The notes under the pieces are model-generated. The model was not told the DNA's origin, did not search any database, and saw only the letters and a program-made list of their open reading frames with translations. This document shows, one piece after another, positions 1-12,169 of a DNA stretch of 64,000 nucleotides. Source of the DNA: Dendrophyllia cribrosa (lineage: Eukaryota > Cnidaria > Anthozoa > Scleractinia > Dendrophylliidae); the NCBI GenBank assembly GCA_024195265.1, contig JAJLRJ010000011.1, positions 23,347,212 through 23,411,211 of the forward strand, in the 5' to 3' direction. The first letter of the stretch is position 1, and each line of letters begins with the position of its first letter. Both the position numbers and the translations under genes were made by a program.

Positions 1-30
<30 letters not shown>
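1..30. repeat. (CA)n microsatellite
   Basis: Uninterrupted CA dinucleotide run at the left window edge; it may continue outside the window. Confidence 0.97.
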
Positions 31-33
<3 letters not shown>

Positions 34-95
34 TCATAACATAACATATTATAATTCTCTGGATAATCTGATTTGCATTTTTGTCTAAATTACAG

Positions 96-360
96 ACCTT
101 TAAAACAGAGGAAAAACAGAAAGAAAACAGCAGTGCAGAAGAGAGAAGTACAGCTACAACCCACACAAGTAGCAGCACTACAACAACCAGCAGCAACACA
201 GCCACAACTCACACAACTACCAGCAATGTGCCCATGTCCAGTGCATTAAGCAACCTAGCCACCCAGACAGTCACAGGCAACCCAGTCACCCAGACAGTCA
301 CCGATGCAAACATGGAAAACACTGATGCAACTTCACAAGAGGTTCATTCACCAGCCATAG
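96..360 (+). CDS. Putative Ser/Thr-rich exon upstream of the HECT-like exon
   Basis: An open segment of about 88 codons follows a pyrimidine-rich acceptor ending in TTACAG at 91-95. It ends at CATAG|GTCAGA, a usable donor at 361. The product is dominated by Ser, Thr, Asn and Gln with TTTT/SSS runs, and a short stretch containing the words TQTVT is repeated. No fold is recognisable. Low-complexity linkers of this kind often precede HECT domains, and the next clear exon on this strand is HECT-like, so membership of the same gene is inferred from order and strand only. It could also be a chance open frame beside the microsatellite. Confidence 0.4.
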
Positions 361-939
361 GTCAGATATAAATTGTCCTGACTCAATTATTATTATTTTC
401 CTGTTGTTTATGTATAATTCTATTGTCTGTAATATGATATTAAATATGTTTCTCAGGCATTAGTAAATGATGTTGTCTCAACATTATTTTAACATTATTT
501 TAATTATTTTAACTCATCTCACAACTAGCGAAAGAGGTTCAGGAGAACGTTTCATTCCTGGAACTTTCCTGTACCCCCTACCCAAGGAAAAAGTGATTGC
601 AAAAATAACAATAATAATATTTAATATTTGTATTGCGCATGTTTCATTTAAATATGTTCACATGCACATAACAATATACATTTATATATATCTAAAGAAC
701 CACATGTATTAATTTATTGAACTATCTTATCTCTGTTTTAACCATGTCTCTCCATACTTCCAATATTTGTAACTGCCCTCTATTGTCTATTGATTGAAAT
801 TATGTCAATTTAACAAGTACAATTAATTAAACAGGATAGAAGTGTGGGGATGTATGCACATGCACAGTGATTGTGTTTAATAAGTTAAGGTGCAGTTTCC
901 ATTTTTATATTAATTTTGTTTATTATTCTATTTCAACAG
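361..939 (+). other. Putative intronic sequence between the two exons
   Basis: AT-rich and without a long open frame. A short possible exon begins after CTCACAACTAG near 532 (reads about 23 codons, then stops). An acceptor-like TATTTCAACAG ends at 939. Confidence 0.35.
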
Positions 940-1948
940 TCACAGATGCTCTTGTGGACTTAACAGAGTTAACAGAGTTTCCAATCATTTTGCATAGGGC
1001 TATGCTTAAGGAGAATATAATAGAAGCATTTAAAAATCCTAACATACTGCACATGAATTTAGATGTAACATTCATTAGTAATAGTGGCAGGGAGGAAGAG
1101 GGGAAGGGGGCTGGTGTTTTGCGTGACGCACTATCCACTTTCTGGAACCAGTTCTTTAACTCACTAACAGTTGGAGCACAGGAGAAAATTCCTGCCATTA
1201 GACACGATTATCAAAGGGAAGAGTGGGAAGCAATTGCCAGAATTCTGGTATATGGGTACATGAAGGAGAAATATTTTCCTCTCCCATTGTCACGAGCTTT
1301 TGTTGCATTGTGCCTGTTCGGGGAAGAGGCTATTTCAAATGATTTTTTGTTGTCTGCTTTCCGCCTCTATATTTCAGAAGATGAAAGGGAGGTTTTTCAG
1401 AAATGTGTTGAAGACACATTCTTGCCAAATGATGACGATATTTTTGATTTTCTGTCTAGTTATAAGTGTTTTCGATCTCCCACAAAGGAAAACATTATGC
1501 AGATTGTTTCTGAACTTGCCCATCAGGAAATAATTCAGAAACCGAGGTATGTTGTGAATTGCTGGGCACCGATTCTTAAATCCTTGATCGCTTTTCCAGA
1601 GTTCCAATCTGTCTTAGATTTAGAGAATTTGTATGATGTCAAGAGGCCAACTGCCAAAAAGATAGTGAAGTTAATCAAATCAGAGCCAGCATCTGAACAA
1701 GAAAGACAGTGTTTGGATCATTTGAAGAAATACATTCGGTCTCTGCAGGGAAATTCTCTGATATCATTTGTTGTGACAGCATTGAAGTATCATTTACAAA
1801 CCTTGAGGGTATTGCTCGTAGACCAATTGTACACACATGTGGACCACTGCTAGAAATCTCATCAACATACCAGTCATATAATGAACTTTCGGAAGAATTC
1901 AGTGAAATTCTACCACAGAGAGAGTCATGGTACTTCAACATTGTTTAA
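940..1948 (+). CDS. HECT-type E3 ubiquitin ligase-like C-terminal exon, frameshifted
   Basis: HECT E3 ligases take ubiquitin from an E2 onto a catalytic cysteine and pass it to substrate. The exon follows the acceptor ending at 939 and runs about 336 codons, close to a whole HECT domain. The N-lobe part includes GREEEGKGAGVLRD, which resembles the degenerate HECT-like proteins common in cnidarians and fish. The C-lobe ends in ARRPIVHTCG, with the expected catalytic Cys codon at 1838-1840, then the usual tail and a TAA at 1946-1948. The frame used from 940 to about 1745 is not the frame used from about 1750 to the stop. A one-base gain or equivalent loss lies in the G/A-rich segment around 1747-1755. 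This is either pseudogenisation or a sequence error; both halves otherwise look conserved. Upstream exons are mostly outside the window. Confidence 0.75.
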
Positions 1949-2796
1949 TGCATTGAAATCTATAGATTTACCTTTGTTATTGTTTGCATTTTGTGTGGCT
2001 CTGTTACCACTGCTGAGCCTGATGTTGTACATGTAGTTTGCAACGTTTGGCGATTTCGTACAAAAATATTTTAATTTCTTGGAATTGAAAAGTACATATA
2101 AGACATGAAACTGTTACTGGTAATAGACATTGTTGAATAATTATGTTCTTTCATGTGCAGTTGAGATTTATTGACCAATTTTTCACCCACTTGTCTAAAA
2201 GGAGGATATTTGTAATATTGTTATTGATTTTTCATACTCTGTTCATTCAAGTCATTATGCTATCCACAAAAGAAATCAATTTTACTATCAAGTCAACAGA
2301 GACTGAGATCCATTCGATAGCAATTTTATTCATACTGTGGCCAACTGAAGCCAGAAGAACTGTTCATCTGACAACCTACACATGTGGCATGATACCAACT
2401 GAACTGTGATTGAAACAATATTTACACTAACTCTTGTAAATGTGTCACTCACATGTAGGACAAGTTTTGTTTTGTAGGATAAGGCTCTGTATAAACAAGA
2501 GTATGAAATTTATTTACATTTCAGTTCTTTTACATTAATTTTACTGTATATAAAATTGTTACATCATTCTAAACTCTCTTTTTATAATGCATTAATGCAT
2601 GGTCGAGCATTGTAACAAATTTATCTTGCTGGTTACTGTTATCTTTCACGAAGTAAAAATCATGTTGATAAATTGTTGTTTGATTGTGTTCAATGACAAA
2701 ATCAGGATGAGGGCATTATCAAGAATATGTATGACACTTCAACCAGGCAAAAATGTTCTATACGTATCTGAGATAAAAGCAAGAAGTTGTATGGAA
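1949..2796. other. Intergenic / 3' flanks of two convergent genes
   Basis: AT-rich sequence holding the 3' flank of the + strand HECT-like exon and the 3' flank of the - strand integrase gene. No convincing coding or repeat structure seen. Confidence 0.4.
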
Positions 2797-4327
2797 CTAT
2801 TCATTCTGCAATGTTACTATATGTTGATATATAGTAAGAGCCTCTTTCACGGTACTAGGATAAACCCAGCCCTCATTTTCCAAAACATATACAAAGTATT
2901 CATTGTACATACTGTCTGCCATCTCTATCTGACAGTGCACTTCCATTTCCCTTGTCTGTTGTTCAGACACGGCAACTAAACATTCCTCATGTGCATGATA
3001 CTCGGGTAGAAAATACAAGACATCTGGTACCCCATGGATAGCAGCATATGGTGACTTGGAAATCTTGTGACTATTCCACTGATCCTTTACTTTGTTCAAG
3101 TCATCTTGAAGAATCTTTGAAAAACAGAACCAGAGACATTCCATATGAAGTATGTTTCCTAACTCAAGCAAACCATAGTCCATCATGTCCTTGAACAGGG
3201 TGATCCACCAGTCAGATCTGTTTCTCCTGAAAAATGACCACCATCCTTCTATACGTTGATTAGCAGGTGATGAGCAATATCTATGAGACTTCTCGCCTGC
3301 ATGTTCATCCTCATCATTAGCACGAAAAACGCACTGCATGGAAGCAGCAATGCCATTTTCTGTGCCACAGTCGGACACAAGTAGCAAAGGGCAACCACCA
3401 AGTTCTTTCACTTGGTTTAAGTAGAAGGCTGCAGGTAATTTTGGGTCATTGTTTGACCGAACTACTTCCAACCATAGGATTCGTCGACTAAAGCCATCTA
3501 CAGCTCCATGAATGGGGAATCCATATGGTTTGAGTTTATCGTAACCTAAAAAAAGACAAATGTATTTTTATGAAACCCAGCAGCATGCAAAATTTGAAAT
3601 TTTTACTGGTAATACAGTGCCTACCGGTAGTATAGAACTAGTCACACAATATTTTGCCATCATGCCCACTTGTTGTACATATACGTGGGAGGAGCTCAAA
3701 TGTCAAATGATTGGCACATAAGTAATTAAATATAGATCACTTCACCTTACGTCATTGGCGGCCATGTTGGGGGTCAGAACAATAACATATATTTTTATTC
3801 TATGGGACTACAATTCTATTTTTATGGAAATGTTTTCTATTGTTTCCGACTACCAACATGGCTGCCGTGAGAACACCTGAATACTAACCATCTATATGCC
3901 ACGAATCGTTGGCTCCATTTGAGGTAAATGTTCTTCTCTTCAACCGTCGTGATCTCCTTTCTTCAACACCTTCAGGATCAATCTCTTTCATGATAGTTGC
4001 TACCAAATTACGAGGTACATGAAGGTGATGTCTCAACCTCAAGGCGTGCCAAATACTTCGATAGCCTGATAAACTTCCAGGGCCGTTCATTTCCTCGCGA
4101 ATGGCTTCTCTGACTGTACAGTCATCTATCGCCAAGGTGTTGTCTTTCCTCTTCAATGCAAGATACTTAAGACGTCTCTTGAGTGTTCGGACACACATTT
4201 CAAGTCCTTCTCTTTTCTTCAGAAGACCCACAATGGCGCCGTAATGGTATCCACGGTGGAAATAGCTAGTGTTTGATGACATCGTCGGTGTCTTTTTCAG
4301 TGAGACATTTATCGCAAACAGTCTCAT
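2797..4327 (-). CDS. DDE integrase-core-domain protein, two exons, intact
   Basis: Exon 1 runs 4327-3889 from a true ATG. The intron 3888-3546 has GT donor and AG acceptor, and exon 2 runs 3545-2797. The spliced frame is continuous for 395 residues, and the junction codon restores WHIDG-YDKLKP. The N-terminal third is basic and helical (possible DNA-binding). The core is retroviral-integrase/transposase-like, with Asp146 (WHIDG), Asp205 (SDCGTENG) and Glu246 (NQRIEGWW) forming a complete D-D-E set with 58 and 40 residues between. Similar intron-bearing integrase-core proteins without other transposon genes are widespread in cnidarians and fish, so a domesticated or gene-like integrase is likely. 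DNA strand transfer or DNA binding is inferred from the residues, not shown. No terminal repeats were found around it. It converges on the HECT-like gene. Confidence 0.82.
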
Positions 4328-4479
4328 GACCTACGCGTCCACCGCAGAAACTACAAAACATCACGAACTCGAAGAACCCTCAGAAACCTGTCTGAAGACT
4401 CGGAGGGAGACTCGGGAAGAATCACTCTGTTGACAAAACTATCCCAAGTCTCTCTCGAAAAAATGCGCGCGCAAGGTTT

Positions 4480-4912
4480 CTCCTTTTTTGTTTGCAGCGT
4501 TCCACTTTTTGTTTGCAGCGATCGCTATTTGTTTGCAGCGTTTCACTTTTTGTTTGCAGCGTTCCTTTTTTATTTGCAGCGTTTCACTTTTTGTTTGCAG
4601 CGTTCCTTTTTTATTTGCAGCGTTTCACTTTTTGTTTGCAGCGTTCCTTTTTTATTTGCAGCGTTTCACTTTTTGTTTGCAGCGGTTCACTTTTTGTTTG
4701 CAGCGTTTCTTATTTTTTATTTGCAGCGTTCCTTTTTTATTTGCAGCGTTCCTTTTTTATTTGCAGCGTTCCTTTTTTATTTGCAGCGTTCCTTTTTTGT
4801 TTGCAGCGTTTCTTTTTTATTTGCAGCGTTCCTTTTTTATTTGCAGCGTTCCTTTTTTGTTTGCAGCGTTCCTTTTTTGTTTGCAGCGTTTCTTTTTATT
4901 TGCAGCGTGTCC
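4480..4912. repeat. 20-21 bp minisatellite (core TTTGCAGCGTT)
   Basis: About 21 tandem units of 20-21 bp built on GCGTTCCTTTTTTATTTGCA, with TTC/CAC and A/G variants. It lies 150-590 bp beyond the start codon of the - strand integrase gene, in its likely promoter region. All three + frames are open through it, giving spurious repetitive reading frames that should not be taken as genes. Confidence 0.95.
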
Positions 4913-5811
4913 CTTGTGGGCCACCGTAGCACTGGAACGTTTTCTTTGAGCAAAGTGTTCTGGCCATTTGTCGATTCCACTGACAGTTTGTTAAATCGAG
5001 AAGCGTAGTAGCTGATATTGCATTTTGGTAGCATGCACATAGTAATTGTAAGTGTTTACCTGTTTAGTTATAGCTGCTATTTTATCTAAAGAAGTTCTCT
5101 CCGTGTCAAAAACTACAAATTGGTAATCACTGTAGCCGTGTTGTTGTGTCTTTTCTTGAACGCCAGATCGAAGATTTCCTAATTTTCTCATTTGAGTATT
5201 TCTGATTTGCTGTTTCATCAAAAGCCATACAATGTCAGCTTCCTTTTTGTTTTTTTTCCTCTTGTGGTTCGTAGCTGAATAACCCTTTTTTGTGCATTTT
5301 CTTATCTAATTGATGACGAGAATCGATCGCAAATGTCATGCAGTGGGTGGGAACTTCGTCGCGCACACGCTTTGTTGCTGTTTGTTCTTATTCTGACAAG
5401 ATGAACTGTATTTTCCAACACATTTTGCATTACTCTTAGACGCTAGATTAAGACAATACACTGCCCCTAAAAACAGCCCAAAATAAACTCTCTCGTATTC
5501 AGAGGAAAATTGCGTCGATGCGGGGCTGAGTTGTCGATCGCGAAACCATTCTTCACTGCATTCTTGTCAGGGAACTTTAACGCCCTGTTTTCTTTTTCTC
5601 GGTAAAACACATTACCACCAAAGAAAGAAGAATGTAAACCTTGCTTCCATACAAGCGAAAAACACAGTCTACCAGGCCGGCGCAAAAATAAAATCGCGAC
5701 AGGAGTGCTGCGGCCATGTTTGTTTATCTCTTTTCTTGCATGACTCAAAAGTCCCGCGGGTAAATTAGAACCCAATCTGCGCGCGCCAAAAAAAACTATA
5801 TCGAGCCACCT
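4913..5811. other. No gene seen
   Basis: Mixed AT-rich sequence between the minisatellite and the first retroelement copy. Short open frames occur on the - strand, but none has recognisable domains or splice context. Confidence 0.4.
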
Positions 5812-6126
5812 TAAAAGCGGAGGAAAAAGCAGGCATAGGGGAATACGATGGATGTCCCTGGGGAGTAAACCGAGTTCGGAGAAAATGACATAAAAAGACG
5901 CTTGCTTAACCCATGTTCAAGGCATTGTTGCGGCGAGAACTCCTAACCTGCGGGATCTGTGTTTTCGCGATCCGGACTCCTTTCAAGCTGGTCAACTTCG
6001 CACCCGCATTGGACTCTGGGAAAATAATTTGGACGGGTACAAACCCGCAAGACATATCCTTGAATGGTTGGAGCATGGGGTGGATATCAAAACATTTTAT
6101 GAAGGTTTACAATAATTTGGCATGGT
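5812..6126 (+). pseudogene. Retroelement ORF2 start fragment (copy 1, broken)
   Basis: Nearly identical to 39790-40100. The equivalent ORF2 ATG is at 5885-5887 but is followed one codon later by TAA, with further changes downstream, so this copy is dead. The downstream sequence, a 16-G run at 6208-6223 and the promoter-like segment are shared with the second copy, marking this as the 3' part of the same element family. Confidence 0.8.
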
Positions 6127-6199
6127 CCTCTTTATAGCATTTATTACAGTCATGTTGGAATGCTAGTGAGGGTTGGGAAATTAGTTTGGTTAAGGATGG

Positions 6200-6560
6200 G
6201 TAAGGTTGGGGGGGGGGGGGGGGTTATCTTTGGTATGATTGTTTGGATTAGCCAGCGAATTCCAAGGCGATTGCGAGGCGCAGTCTGGGGTGACTTTCCC
6301 GTAACTAAATGCTAATGAGTATGTAAGAAGGATAATGAACTATTCATACCTTATTAATATTCATTAACCTTTGTGCATAGTATATAAGCATGCATTAATT
6401 ATTCATAGTTGTCAGTTTTGCTTAACTTCGGTTGGAATCGTCCCACCCACCCAACCCTTCTGCTTATGCTATTAGCACCTTTCATGTTTCCCCAGCGAGC
6501 TTGCTCGTCTGGGGTGACTTTCCCGTAACTAAATGCTAATGAGTATGTAAGAAGGAGAAT
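6200..6560 (+). promoter_or_regulatory. Element-internal promoter-like segment with G run and hairpin (copy 1)
   Basis: Contains the G run 6208-6223, then a segment with AGTATATAAGCATGC (TATA-like) near 6378-6393. Next comes a hairpin at 6490-6514, with stem CCCCAG-CGAGC against GCTCG-CTGGGG and one bulged base. The motif GGGGTGACTTTCCCG occurs both before (near 6285) and after (6511) the segment, as a short direct repeat. The same arrangement is at 40193-40535, and the TATA segment alone lies upstream of the gag-like start at 37375-37455. Confidence 0.6.
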
Positions 6561-8112
6561 AAACTATTTTGTGGACGTTTGTAACTTTCAGAAACTTCAT
6601 GACGATTTTCTATGCATGGCATTTGTTTTGTTACATGAGAAATCAGTAATGACGTGAAAAGTCCGTGTTTTCAAAACTTTTTTTGCAAAAAGGTGATTAC
6701 GTACGCGTGTACAAAACGTCGTCCATACGACACCTCATGAATAGTAGGAATTGTAGTTTTGATCAGCGCAAGTAATTAATGATCTTTCCAATGATCACAT
6801 TTCGTGTATCGCGATCAAATTTGACCATTAAGGCAAAAGAACACATCACAATTTACATTCAGGAAAAATAGAAAACATACTGTTCTAAGCAATCTAGCAG
6901 AAAATATTTTGGATCAACCATATTTTCCCAAGACACTACAAAACCCAGGCCAAAACTGCCTGAGACTGTAATTTCGCAGTATTTTGCAACTAAACCTAGT
7001 AAAATTGAAGCACGTTGTTTTATGTATGTGATAAGAAAGCGTTTAAATACAATAAAAATTTATATTTTTAGGTGCAGTTTAAAATAAAATCGTTCTCAAT
7101 AAACCTTGATCACAGTGAGACTAATAGAAAAATTAAACTTTTAACTGCTGAAGTTTGTGACTGAAGTTTACTTGGTATACTCTCAGTAGTCCCTTATCAA
7201 TCTCAGGGATGGTCGAGCATGATATCACGCGAGTTCGTGTAAAAATCACCTCCCACGAAGAAAAGAATATTTTGTGTGCATTTTCTGGTACAATCGTCTC
7301 TCAACCCCGCTTCCAGTAGAATAAATGGTGTTTCACATCTAAACAAGAGCTTCACTTACAGGTACCGCAGCGCAGTATTTTGATCAAAAACACCTTTTGG
7401 CAGGTCCTTCAGCTGGTTATTATTCAAGTACCTATCAATAAATAATTACAGCCAGACGGTAACTATCACTTTACTTATGAACTTGAATGGGGGTGGAGGA
7501 TAGATGAGTCCCCGCGCTGACTATGAGGGATTATATCTTCAGAAGTATTTAACCAATACCACCGGACATTCTGACTTCTTCAGACCAAACAATTTAATCA
7601 AACTTTTATCCCTAACGTGTGACGTTTCTATGGCAACGATATATCAACAAGCGTATTTATACGCATGTTTTCTTTCTCTATATATTTTAAGATCATTTCA
7701 GCATTTTCCTTTTTCCTATTTCCGTGGAATAAATAAAAGTCGCTAGTAGTGAGGATACCCCTTTGTGGATGTGATGCTGTTATATTCAAGTAATGCATTT
7801 CCAGTACCCATTTATACAGCTGGATGACACGGAGACAGAGGCCAGGCTCAAGTCGCGGATCTTGAAATCGAACGTCTACCGTGCTAACCACGTGCCCACG
7901 ACGCCTCCACATATTGAAAATAGATTGCATGAGTGCGAATCGGGATTTGGAATACCTGTCCTTTTTATTCAGATGCTAATTGACAGCATTTCTTCGATTA
8001 AGAAACGTTTGAAAAAGCTAGCAAAAAAATGAGATGTTGGAATGAGCGGGTGCTACATGGTCCTAGCGTATCGTTTATCTTATAACGAAATAATGTGCCA
8101 TATGCCGTCCTG
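6555..8112 (+). repeat. Repeat family blocks B (6555-7190) and C (7500-8112)
   Basis: Block B starts TGTGGACGTTTGTAAC and matches 15885-16465 and 40535-41165. Block C starts near GATGAGTCCCCGCGCTGAC and ends near CCTGCACACCGCTTA. It matches 14945-15530, 16556-17057 and 17397-17745. Open frames here are not conserved between copies, so the blocks are read as non-coding element DNA. Confidence 0.8.
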
Positions 8113-8345
8113 CACACCGCTTAACCCTATTCAGCCTGGGCTTTTTTTGAGTTTCTGAGCCTGGGGGGGTAACTTCAAGAACATTAAGGCTATGACAATA
8201 AAACCTAGAGGGTACATAGTACGTCCAAAGCTGTCTTCTTTGCGGTCCGCACAATGGAACGATGACGTCATATGACGTAGTTATTAGGTAATTAATTATA
8301 CGGCCGCCATCTTGGATCCGCCATCTTGCATTTCTGATATTTTTC

Positions 8346-8410
8346 CAACCTCGTTCCCAGGGGCTTCTCGGTTTTCAAAATGGCGGTTTGAGAGGAGAAA
8401 CCCCTGGGAC
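8346..8410. repeat. Short foldback repeat (CCCAGGG family), copy 1
   Basis: CCCAGGGGCTTCTC at 8356-8369 pairs with GGAGAAACCCCTGGG at 8394-8408 across a loop containing AAAATGGCGG. A related inverted copy is at 12170-12232, preceded or followed by the same CTCGTTCCCAG / CTGGGAACGAG end. Confidence 0.75.
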
Positions 8411-9413
8411 ATAGCGATCTAAAACGACCGTTGATTGGTTAATTGATCCTGATTCTTACATATATTCTGATTGGTTTACGTTTTTCTAAGAAAAGATGGC
8501 GGATCACGGTAGGTTCTTCGAGAAACCAAAACAATGCTATAACGAAGGTCTCCGAGACGTGAAAGTTGAACAGTTTTCCTGAGTAACTGTTAACAAAACT
8601 GCAGCTGTTCCTGACGATGCGGCTATGATCCAACAAGCGTAAGATTTTGAGATAATTCGCCGATTTTCAGGCTTTTAGCTTTGCGTTTACGGATGGCGAA
8701 TGGTAAGTTAAGTTCGAGATATTTTTTTCTGCGAGCCCTACACTTTTAAACTTTCAAAATGCGAGGCGGAGAGAAAGGCTATATGGAAAGGCTTTTCCAA
8801 ATAAATCGAGACACCGGGACGTGGAGAACCGCTCAAATAACCGAGACTGTGAGACCCATAAGCTTAATTTTTTGAAAGACCATTCGCCACTCACCCCCCG
8901 GTACGTGATAATTTATAGAATTTTGGAATGACTGGAATGGGAATGCTGGACGTAATGTAATTTAAAAGAGTCTAGAATACTGGCTGAACCTCGGTGTAAA
9001 AACATGTCTTGTTTTCTACCTATTGTTTTATACAGTTTGTTTTCTTTGTTTTTCAGTTCATTTATGGTGTCATAAATAAAGCCGAGCCGACCGCCAATTG
9101 TTTGCTATTCAGTGACTTATTCACTTGTGACAGCTTGACTGAAGTTAAGCTTAATTTAGTTTTAAAACATGTCAATAAAAAACAAAACAGATATGCATTC
9201 CTCAAAATGGCAAGATTTTTTAATAGTATAACCCCCAACATTAATTTTGCACATGCATGTATGTACTATTGTTTGTTTGTTTTTAAAATTTAGGCAATCT
9301 TTTGTTCTGGCTTTTGTTTCTGTCTTCAGAACTTATTCATAGTTGATTTTTGGGATTATATGGAAATCTTACTCTCAAAATTCCCAACCACATTTCAGAC
9401 CCAAGAACTGTTT
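8411..9413. other. No confident gene; possible first-exon signals
   Basis: Two ATG-plus-donor arrangements are visible on +. One is ATGGCGGATCACG|GTAGGT near 8495. The other is ATGGCGAATG|GTAAGT near 8693-8705. An acceptor TTTTTCAG near 9055 follows, but joining gives only very short frames, so these may be non-coding or chance. Confidence 0.25.
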
Positions 9414-9825
9414 TTAAAGGGATGGTTTCACGGTTCGGCGCATGTGCACAGATTAAAATACTTTATTCCCTTTCTTACCAATTTTATCGGTAAAAAAACA
9501 CATTTACTTCAATAATCACATACTATAATAAGTCCAAAAAAGCGAAGGATGACCAAAATTCACAGAAAGTTTCAACGGATTACACCGACAAAGTCAACAC
9601 TGAATAAAACCTTTGACCCGAAGGATTTATTCTACGCTCTGGTGGCTTTCATGGCGCACATGGGTATGTATAATCATCCATTCAATCAGCGGACTAACCG
9701 CGACATTTTCACGGGCAAATTTCCCGCCAGAGTTATCTATTCGCTTCCGATTGGTCTAAACAATGAAATTAAATGGCTTATGTCATAGCTTGCACATGCG
9801 CCGAACCGTGAAACACTCCCTTTAA
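9414..9825. mobile_element. 404 bp MITE with TTAA target duplication
   Basis: Terminal inverted repeats of about 30 bp start AGGGATGGTTTCACGG at 9418. The right end at 9821 reads AGGGAGTGTTTCACGG on the other strand. Both continue into GTTCGGCGCATGTGCA. TTAA flanks both sides (9414-9417 and 9822-9825). This is a non-autonomous element of a TTAA-targeting superfamily (piggyBac or Kolobok type, inferred from the target). The internal 79-codon open frame has no recognisable domain. Confidence 0.88.
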
Positions 9826-12169
9826 GATTTTGCTTCTATGAAATGGCAATGTAGTTTATAGCTGGCAAATCATCCCAGGCACTCTGGATACCAGAAGTTC
9901 TCTTACAGCAGGCCTTTTGCCCTGAGGCTCTCTCTTGTGGCAAAAATGTAAGAGTCAAAAGAGGCATGTACCGGTAATATCATATAGTTTATGAGAGATG
10001 AGAGGGACCCATGCAGGGTACATCCCAACTTGTTTGGACCAATGATCTTAGGGTGTTTTTTTTTTGCTTAGCTTTCAAAGTCATTAAAAATTCAATTTTT
10101 CTTGGCAAACATTCTGCACAAAACAGCTTTTCGGGCTCTAAGGTTTTCTGCACCTTTGAGAAACACATCAGCAGAATGCTAGTTAACATGTTTTTGCCTC
10201 TAGTCAGCATATGGTTTAAGAGCCAGTCTGTTTGCTTGAAAACAGTGGAGAAGAATGTTTGAATGAGTAAATGACATGATTAATATGGCTTTGAACTGTC
10301 AGGATTTCAGAATGGTAATCATTGCAAGTCATTGAGTTGATACAATAAAAGAAAAACATTCTAGGATATAATCAGCTGTGAAACATTCTTTCGTGCCACA
10401 ATGAGAAGTCTTTGAGCTGAGGCTGGGGAGAGGAAAAAGTGAAGTGTACAAGAAATGTTCCCTGTGAACCCCCTTTTCATTTTATATTTTCTACATTTCA
10501 GTTTTTTACTGAAAAAGGCCTCTACGAAGGAGGGAGATGTTGATGAATTTTGACAATCATGGCTCAGGTCTAGTAGATTTTTTTGTCTGATGAGGAAATT
10601 CTGTCACTTGTCCAACAGAGAAGAAATAACTCCTGATTTCTTTTTTTATTTGGGAGCCATCCTTGTTTAAGTATGACACATTACACCCTGTAAGCTTCTT
10701 TGTGATGTTTTATTAACATTTTAGTTTTTAACACCAGGCCAGGCCTTTCTCTTGCAGTCCAGTCTGGCTTTGTTAAATGTGTCAGGAGCATAAGATTCCC
10801 ACTGACAGACATGGCCTTAGGGGTTGTAAGGGCTTACAAGCATCCCCGGGCAAGCATCCCTGCCACATCAGACAGGGAAGCTTTGATTTAAAACAATCAG
10901 GTAATCAAGTGACCAACCTTTCTACCTGTAAACAATGGCTAGATTTAGGAAGCCCAGCCCAGCTTCTAAAGTTGACCAAAGCTATATATTATTTTAACTT
11001 TAGAAGGGTTTCCTCATCAATTAATCCTCAGGGTTACAATTTGCCAGAGGGGGGTTTCTATGCCAGTCACAGTTAGTTGACATGAACCAATTGAATATGT
11101 ATACTTCATGTGCAATATCCAGGTAGGGATTGACAGGAAGTGTGTATAAAGGCGGCAGATTTGGAATTTAAGATTTTGGGAGTTAAATGATAATTTTTAA
11201 ATTGGGGGACGAGTAGCGTTGGCTCATGACTTGTTTATTTGCTGCTTTCAGAATACTATCACATTCCCTGGTCACCATTTAGGGTGGATGTAGCTTCATT
11301 TGGAAATGGAGTAAATGACTTTAATCTTCAATTTTGCTGTTTTATTTGATTTATTTGGTAACAAAATACACTAATCAAACTGCTGTCATTTCCAACATAA
11401 ATTGTACATGTTTTCCTCAGAAACAATAAACTGTGCGGACAAACACCTCTAACAAATATGGTAAAATACTTTGACTTGTCTTCACTTTTGTTTTCTTTTT
11501 TTTTTTAGAAAATGTTAACTTGGTGGGAGATATATTCCCGGAAATGAGTAAATAAAAAGCACTTGATTTAACATATTTTGCAGTTGTCAGTGTTTTGACT
11601 GGATCAGCAAACCATCTGATCTCTGAATAAAAGATCAAGTAAAAGTGTTTTATTGAGGGGAAGACGGTAAATTACTTTAAAATGCCAACAAAACGGTGAT
11701 ACCCGCGCAAGAGCAACGGTAAAAGCATCGACGGTTAAATCGAAAAAAATATTACCACAAAAACTTCGTGCTATTTTGTTGCTTGCGGGCGTGATCGTGG
11801 GAAAAGAAGCCGAAAATACTATAATATAAGAAACCAAAAGTCTTAGCTGAGACGGCAAATTTACTCCTTTCCTTTGAAAAATCGTGCTTCTTTGGAAAAA
11901 AAAAACATGTTTCTTAAGCTGCGGCGTTTCGAATTTTTACCTTCATTGCCTGTGTATCATTTTTCTTGAAACAGCAAGGTAAAGAAAAACTTTACAGGTC
12001 GATAAATGGTTCCACTTCGCTCCACAGACATCCCTCCTTCGCCGCCATTTTGTTTGTTTTCCTCTTGGTTTGCAATCTCGTACCCAGATCTTCTCACTCT
12101 TTTCCTTGTCCGCCATTTTGAATACATCACCAGAAATAGTGGAGATTTTGATCACGTGATCTGCTGTGT
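9826..12169. other. No gene or repeat recognised
   Basis: About 2.3 kb with only short open frames and no domain-like sequence. A CTCGTACCCAGATCTTCTCAC stretch near 12075 is a weak relative of the CCCAGGG foldback family. Confidence 0.35.

Noticed and set aside
4430..5008. Long repetitive Phe/Cys/Leu-rich reading frames
   Set aside because: All three + frames are open because the 20-21 bp minisatellite lacks stops; no start or splice context and low-complexity content.
5913..6137. 74-codon open frame in retroelement copy 1 (same frame also at 39898-40122)
   Set aside because: It is a shadow frame of the ORF2 start; the genuine frame in copy 2 overlaps it and resembles known retroelement proteins.
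7793..8032. 79-codon open frame in block C
   Set aside because: Other block C copies (14945, 16556, 17397) break the frame with indels.
10590..10605. CUGAUGA core on + strand near 10591
   Set aside because: Followed by GGAAAUUC with no helix II; chance match. CTGATGA near 13807 and 63281 fail for the same reason.
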